From an uncultured bacterium (lineage in GTDB: Bacteria; Verrucomicrobiota; Kiritimatiellia; CAIKKV01; CAITUY01), in the NCBI GenBank assembly GCA_903934155.1, contig CAIZMS010000188.1:1-9327 (forward strand): 9,327 bases of DNA, in the 5' to 3' direction. Within the stretch, counting starts at the first letter, position 1; each line of letters opens with the position of its first letter. The position numbers and the translations under genes were made by a program. A model generated the notes under the pieces. The model worked only from the letters and a program-made list of their open reading frames with translations, was not told the DNA's origin and did not search any database. Shown in pieces: positions 7,601-9,327 of the stretch.

Positions 7601-8246
7601 TGCCTCACTCACCGTCGCGCCAACCGGACGGGACGAGGGTGAAGCTTCCGAGCCGACATTGGATCGATCGCAACAAGGCACCCTGGCTCACCGGATTCTG
7701 GAAACGCTGGACTACGCCTCTCCCGTTCCCCTCGCCACCCAGATCGAACAGTCGCCGGACTGGGGTGACGCCTCGGCGGCCGAGCGTGAAAAAATCCGGC
7801 CTCAAATCGAAAACGCGGCCCGGTTTTTGTCGCTTGAGCTGGCGGAGGTACACCCGGGAAACATTATCCGCGAACTTCCCTTCGCCGCGCGGTTCACCCA
7901 TGACCACGCCGAACTGATTGTGGATGGCAAGGTTGACCTGCTGTTCCTGAAAAACGGCATCTGGCATATTCTGGATTACAAATTCTCAGACCTCGATGCC
8001 GATCGCCTTAAAGCCCGCTACGCTTTGCAGCTGGCGGTCTACCGGGACGCGCTTTCTGCGCCGACCGATGATCCAACACTCCGGACTCCGCGTTTTGACA
8101 CGTCTGAAACCCGGGCCGCTCCTTTCAAACTGATTCTTCTGGGAATTCCCGGGCGAGGTGATTCCGCAAAGCTTGTGGTGGAGGGCGAACCCTTTGAAAA
8201 TGTTCCCGCCCGGCTGATCGCTGCCGCACGAGTCCTGTCGGCTTAA
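4650..8246 (+). CDS. addA: AddA/RecB-type UvrD-like DNA helicase-nuclease
   Basis: This 1198-residue protein is the motor and second nuclease of the predicted AddAB enzyme. Superfamily 1A helicase motifs appear in order: Walker A ASAGTGKT (11-18, Lys17), Ia LTFTKNAAAEM (64-74), II DEAQD (378-382), III GDTKQTIYGWRGAD (406-419), IV YRS (441-443), V TVHAAKGL (780-787) and VI VACTRAR (862-868). The C-terminal RecB-family nuclease has His1014, Asp1096 in GKVD, Asp1109 and Lys1111 in DYK, and Gln1127/Tyr1131. Its start overlaps the addB stop as ATGA, indicating translational coupling. Walker A begins at residue 11 with no Q-motif, which resembles RecB more than Bacillus AddA, and motif V has Ser-Ser where Glu-Phe/Tyr is usual after KGL. 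Two palindromic repeats are translated within it (residues 252-274 and about 964-998). The DNA-break repair role is inferred from the family. Confidence 0.9.
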   Translation: MSPCRNIRFIASAGTGKTHQVVSLYQALLFGRPYPADDRALPGVKAGSIFDGATRLPPDRILMLTFTKNAAAEMRSRVTEAIEHELATGNPETEAFCWSLLRQLSNATLSTIHSFAQQLLSSNTLLLGLSPDLTILEESEAEDLRTDIITAVLKTALTSADAGYSADVECLCDGRGFPGMEEGLVRVLRLGAAWGLDLVQSTPASLVTPPIPPCPEDLAAIFEKVESASWQKSKKLHEVLDALKDSIRRIHAVVTGVSPVQAPEDAAGDGGYYSTLIAEEAVKIRKISKGNWGQKEDIKALKIEIEAALDSLAAYPDRVHATRLLISFLTLAQDCARQIQACKRAQGVLDFDDLLFTTRDLIRARPTCVPGFEVIIVDEAQDNSRLQNELIRLVQEASGASMVMCGDTKQTIYGWRGADAEGLSRFAETLHLDAVPLRTSYRSQKGILDWINDIFAGVVLGVDRYGENETLSPCPRAKALEGPSVELLIPEWEWGPKPDDSISTGNKEPKLRLTLTPKDVRALAVSHPGNPAWEAAAEQTEQAIAMEARAVARRIRLLTTPGAGTPWHPAQIWNAARGEWIAAPAKPYQFRDILILLRASTRQELYEQALQEEGIPFTTDGKGRGFFARQETLDVANLLSWLAFPNDRLAFLGLLRSPFVALSDNAVATLGTNLQDLEFEISNPFLSRLRALAGRISAVDLVREAIRLTGYDAILAGTFHGVQRLANLQKLLSWIQARERDETLNLQETARRLAGEITRGREAPDAAVLDPDDDSVRINTVHAAKGLSSPVVILPDLRRLPQSDRDWVLVTRDETGEARGVAGKVKVYADDDAGDLESALYPAASDENKEARDQESRRLFYVACTRARDLLILSGENPSNGSQDAWRSWINQHLIQRNFDTALLRVRPYGEVEKAWRKIATPTLDREIPTPGDFMAVGNGSPAVSGKERYRYPVTALIHSDLTAPSPQPSPLKGEGVLAHRLSLASLTVAPTGRDEGEASEPTLDRSQQGTLAHRILETLDYASPVPLATQIEQSPDWGDASAAEREKIRPQIENAARFLSLELAEVHPGNIIRELPFAARFTHDHAELIVDGKVDLLFLKNGIWHILDYKFSDLDADRLKARYALQLAVYRDALSAPTDDPTLRTPRFDTSETRAAPFKLILLGIPGRGDSAKLVVEGEPFENVPARLIAAARVLSA
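5403..5471. repeat. REP-doublet (REPIN-like) element inside addA
   Basis: A perfect 9-bp outer stem GCTGTAGTA (5403-5411) / TACTACAGC (5463-5471) encloses two 7-bp hairpins. They are ACCGGCG/CGCCGGT (5412-5418 with 5422-5428, loop TCT) and GCCGCCG/CGGCGGC (5445-5451 with 5456-5462, loop GGGA). The 16-nt spacer holds a further perfect palindrome, CAGGCGCCTG (5430-5439). GTAG lies 2 nt from the hairpin foot on both sides. The element is 69 nt, exactly codons 252-274 of AddA, between helicase motifs Ia and II. ACAC flanks it on both sides (5399-5402 and 5472-5475), which may be a target duplication or chance. Confidence 0.8.
6683..6698. repeat. AT-rich 16-bp perfect palindrome in addA (copy 2 of shared 12-mer)
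   Basis: ATTTGAAATTTCAAAT is a perfect palindrome and contains the GAAATTTCAAAT 12-mer also found at 4351-4362 in addB. It encodes part of EFEISNPF, a local drop in GC within a GC-rich gene. It is possibly a dispersed-repeat remnant. Confidence 0.4.
7540..7641. repeat. Palindromic repeat translated in the AddA linker
   Basis: The element is bounded by CACCCTC (7540-7546) and its reverse complement GAGGGTG (7635-7641). A 9-bp hairpin CCCTCTCCC/GGGAGAGGG (7554-7562 with 7568-7576, loop CTGAA) lies near its left end. A weaker 5-bp pairing, CCGTC/GACGG (7612-7616 with 7627-7631), lies near the right. At 102 nt it equals 34 codons and adds a Pro-rich PSPQPSPLKGEG segment (about residues 965-976) plus following residues, between helicase motif VI and the nuclease domain. 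The peptide resembles those seen where short dispersed genomic repeats are translated in many bacteria; that recollection is not verified here. Confidence 0.65.
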
Positions 8247-8722
8247 AGTCCGAAAAACTTCCGGATCCGGGCGGCGAGGGCCACATGGGTTGCCGGGGCC
8301 ATCCCCGAACTGGACAGAGCGGCCATTTTCTCCTGCCGGTCCGATAGTCGTGTTTCAAGAATAACAGCCAGCTTTCCGGCCAGTTCCCCATTCGACTTCA
8401 GCACCCCGGCAAAGTCATCCTTCGAGATACAGACCACTTCGACATCCGTCTCGGCCACAACCGTCCCCGAACGGGGCTCACCGGTCAGAAGGGACATTTC
8501 GCCGAAGAAGGCACGCGCGCCAAGCTGGGCCACGGTCATTGGTCTGCCGTCACCACCGGCCACCTGAACGGCCACGCGCCCGCGACTGATAATGTAAAAG
8601 GATTCCCCAGCCTCACCCTGGCGACACAGCTTCTCGCCGGCGGCAAACAGTTGAAGCGTTTCGCGCTCAACCAAACCTTCCAATTCCACCGGGGACAGGG
8701 ATTGAAACAGGTCTACCCCCAT
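8243..8722 (-). CDS. Cyclic-nucleotide-binding domain protein, probably the split C-terminus of the adjacent MscS channel
   Basis: From the ATG at 8722 this encodes 159 residues forming one CAP-family cyclic-nucleotide-binding beta-roll. The run LFQSLSPVELEGL opens the domain, GESFYIISRGRVAV (39-52) is the central strand pair, and FGEMSLLTGEPRSG (73-86) is the phosphate-binding cassette with the usual Glu75 and Arg84, so nucleotide binding is plausible. A charged helix ends the protein. The ATG overlaps the stop of the MscS frame (ATGGGGGTAG), with only a weak GGA as ribosome site. The frame is open upstream of the ATG and reads VVRESIRKLL just before it, which looks like the natural linker helix of an MscS-cNMP fusion. 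It may therefore not be an independent gene. Its stop shares TTAA with the addA stop. Confidence 0.75.
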   Translation of the reverse strand: MGVDLFQSLSPVELEGLVERETLQLFAAGEKLCRQGEAGESFYIISRGRVAVQVAGGDGRPMTVAQLGARAFFGEMSLLTGEPRSGTVVAETDVEVVCISKDDFAGVLKSNGELAGKLAVILETRLSDRQEKMAALSSSGMAPATHVALAARIRKFFGL

Positions 8723-9327
8723 GAGAAGTTTCCGGATGGATTCACGGACAACGCTCGTTCCACTTGCTGATCCACCACTGCATCCCGTTCCCGGCAATCC
8801 TGAATCGGATAGGGAATCGAAATACCCTCCCGTCGGAATGCATACCAGAGACGATCCATGATCCCGCTCTGGATCGGGTCCTGCCGGGGAAAATCGGCGA
8901 TAAAGAACTTGATGGTGAAGTTGACCGAAAAATCGCCGTACCCAGTCAGAAAAACAGAAGGGGCGGGTTCCGCGCACACCTCGGGACACTCGGCCAGAAC
9001 ATTCAGAACAACCTGCCTCACCTTATTCGGCGGCGTGTCATAGCTTACGCCAATAGCCTGATAGCAACCATGATTTCGAGTCGGCCGCGAAAAATTAACA
9101 ATGGGCTCTCTGGCAATCGAGGAATTCGGGATCACAATATAGTCATCCGCCTTGGTTCGGAGCCGCGTGGCGCGCCATGTGGTGTCGACCACCACGCCGG
9201 TATGACTACCCACCGTCACCCAGTCCCCGATCTGAAACGGCCGTTCCGTATTCAGGGCTAATCCGGAAATGAGGTTGCCCAGTGTATCCTGGGTCGCATT
9301 CCCGACAATGTATCCCACCACGAGGGA
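8713..9327 (-). CDS. MscS-family mechanosensitive channel, N-terminally cut by the window edge
   Basis: The visible 204 residues begin inside the gene at the window end. They hold the end of the pore-lining helix (GNATQDTLGNLISGLAL), the conserved RPFQIGDWV start of the beta domain, the KADDYIVIPNSSI strand, and the alpha/beta domain to GISIPYPIQD, all typical of MscS channels that release solutes under membrane tension. The transmembrane N-terminus lies outside the window. After about VEQ/VERAL the frame turns into unconvincing sequence and stops at 8713, while the next reading frame carries a linker helix and a cyclic-nucleotide-binding domain. MscS-cNMP fusions are a known architecture (bCNG-type channels), so a frame disruption between 8740 and 8765 is the likely explanation; two overlapping coupled genes is the alternative. 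Confidence 0.8.
   Translation of the reverse strand, partial: SLVVGYIVGNATQDTLGNLISGLALNTERPFQIGDWVTVGSHTGVVVDTTWRATRLRTKADDYIVIPNSSIAREPIVNFSRPTRNHGCYQAIGVSYDTPPNKVRQVVLNVLAECPEVCAEPAPSVFLTGYGDFSVNFTIKFFIADFPRQDPIQSGIMDRLWYAFRREGISIPYPIQDCRERDAVVDQQVERALSVNPSGNFSWG

Noticed and set aside
1048..8246. RecBCD instead of AddAB
   Set aside because: The first protein has an intact nuclease site and four iron-sulfur cysteines, which RecC lacks, and no recD-like gene is present in the window.
8465..8476. CCCCG-AA-CGGGG mini-hairpin in the cNMP gene
   Set aside because: It encodes the conserved phosphate-binding cassette; 5-bp GC pairings of this kind are common in GC-rich coding DNA.
8713..8722. 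Programmed -1 frameshift at the GGGGG run before the MscS stop
   Set aside because: The frame upstream of the run already reads as non-protein-like while the other frame carries the natural linker helix, so the change must lie upstream of the G-run; TGG-GGG is also a poor slippery pair.
1..9327. tRNA, rRNA, CRISPR array, riboswitch or insertion-sequence transposase
   Set aside because: No spaced repeat array, tRNA-like cloverleaf with conserved bases, or transposase motif was seen; no gene-free stretch exceeds about 120 bp.

Overview
The window is a GC-rich stretch of bacterial chromosome holding an almost gap-free set of genes. Codon use is strongly G/C at third positions. The source organism cannot be named from the sequence. 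The repeat content, the unfamiliar two-TM/TPR-like protein and the divergent helicase-nuclease pair would fit an environmental bacterium of the PVC group (Verrucomicrobiota/Kiritimatiellota type), but this is a guess from general resemblance.

Layout: positions 1-104 are intergenic and carry a palindromic repeat (5-60). A minus-strand gene (105-929) encodes a small membrane-anchored protein with TPR-like helices, and a good sigma70-type promoter precedes it. A 118-bp divergent intergenic region (930-1047) contains that promoter and a three-copy 9-bp tandem repeat. The plus strand then carries an AddB-type nuclease/inactive-helicase subunit (1048-4653). An ATGA overlap and a strong Shine-Dalgarno link it to an AddA/RecB-type UvrD-like helicase-nuclease (4650-8246). 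The two make one operon for an AddAB-class double-strand-break resection enzyme; both nuclease sites and the AddB iron-sulfur cysteines are intact. Convergent to it, on the minus strand, lie a cyclic-nucleotide-binding domain (8243-8722) and the C-terminal part of an MscS mechanosensitive channel (8713 to beyond the window). These look like one channel gene split by a -1-type frame change.

The most interesting signal is a set of compact palindromic elements. Three of them (5-60, 3254-3316, 5403-5471) share one plan: a short outer stem enclosing two hairpins in inverted orientation, each hairpin preceded at its foot by GTAG or GGAG. This is the layout of REP doublets (REPIN/BIME) mobilised by RAYT-type Y1 transposases. 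Two of the three lie inside the addB and addA reading frames, are exact multiples of three long, and are translated. A fourth palindromic repeat of another type (7540-7641) is translated in the AddA linker, and an AT-rich 12-mer is shared by both genes. The addAB genes therefore appear to have absorbed several repeat elements in frame without losing their catalytic motifs. No RNA genes, CRISPR arrays, insertion sequences or transposase genes were seen.
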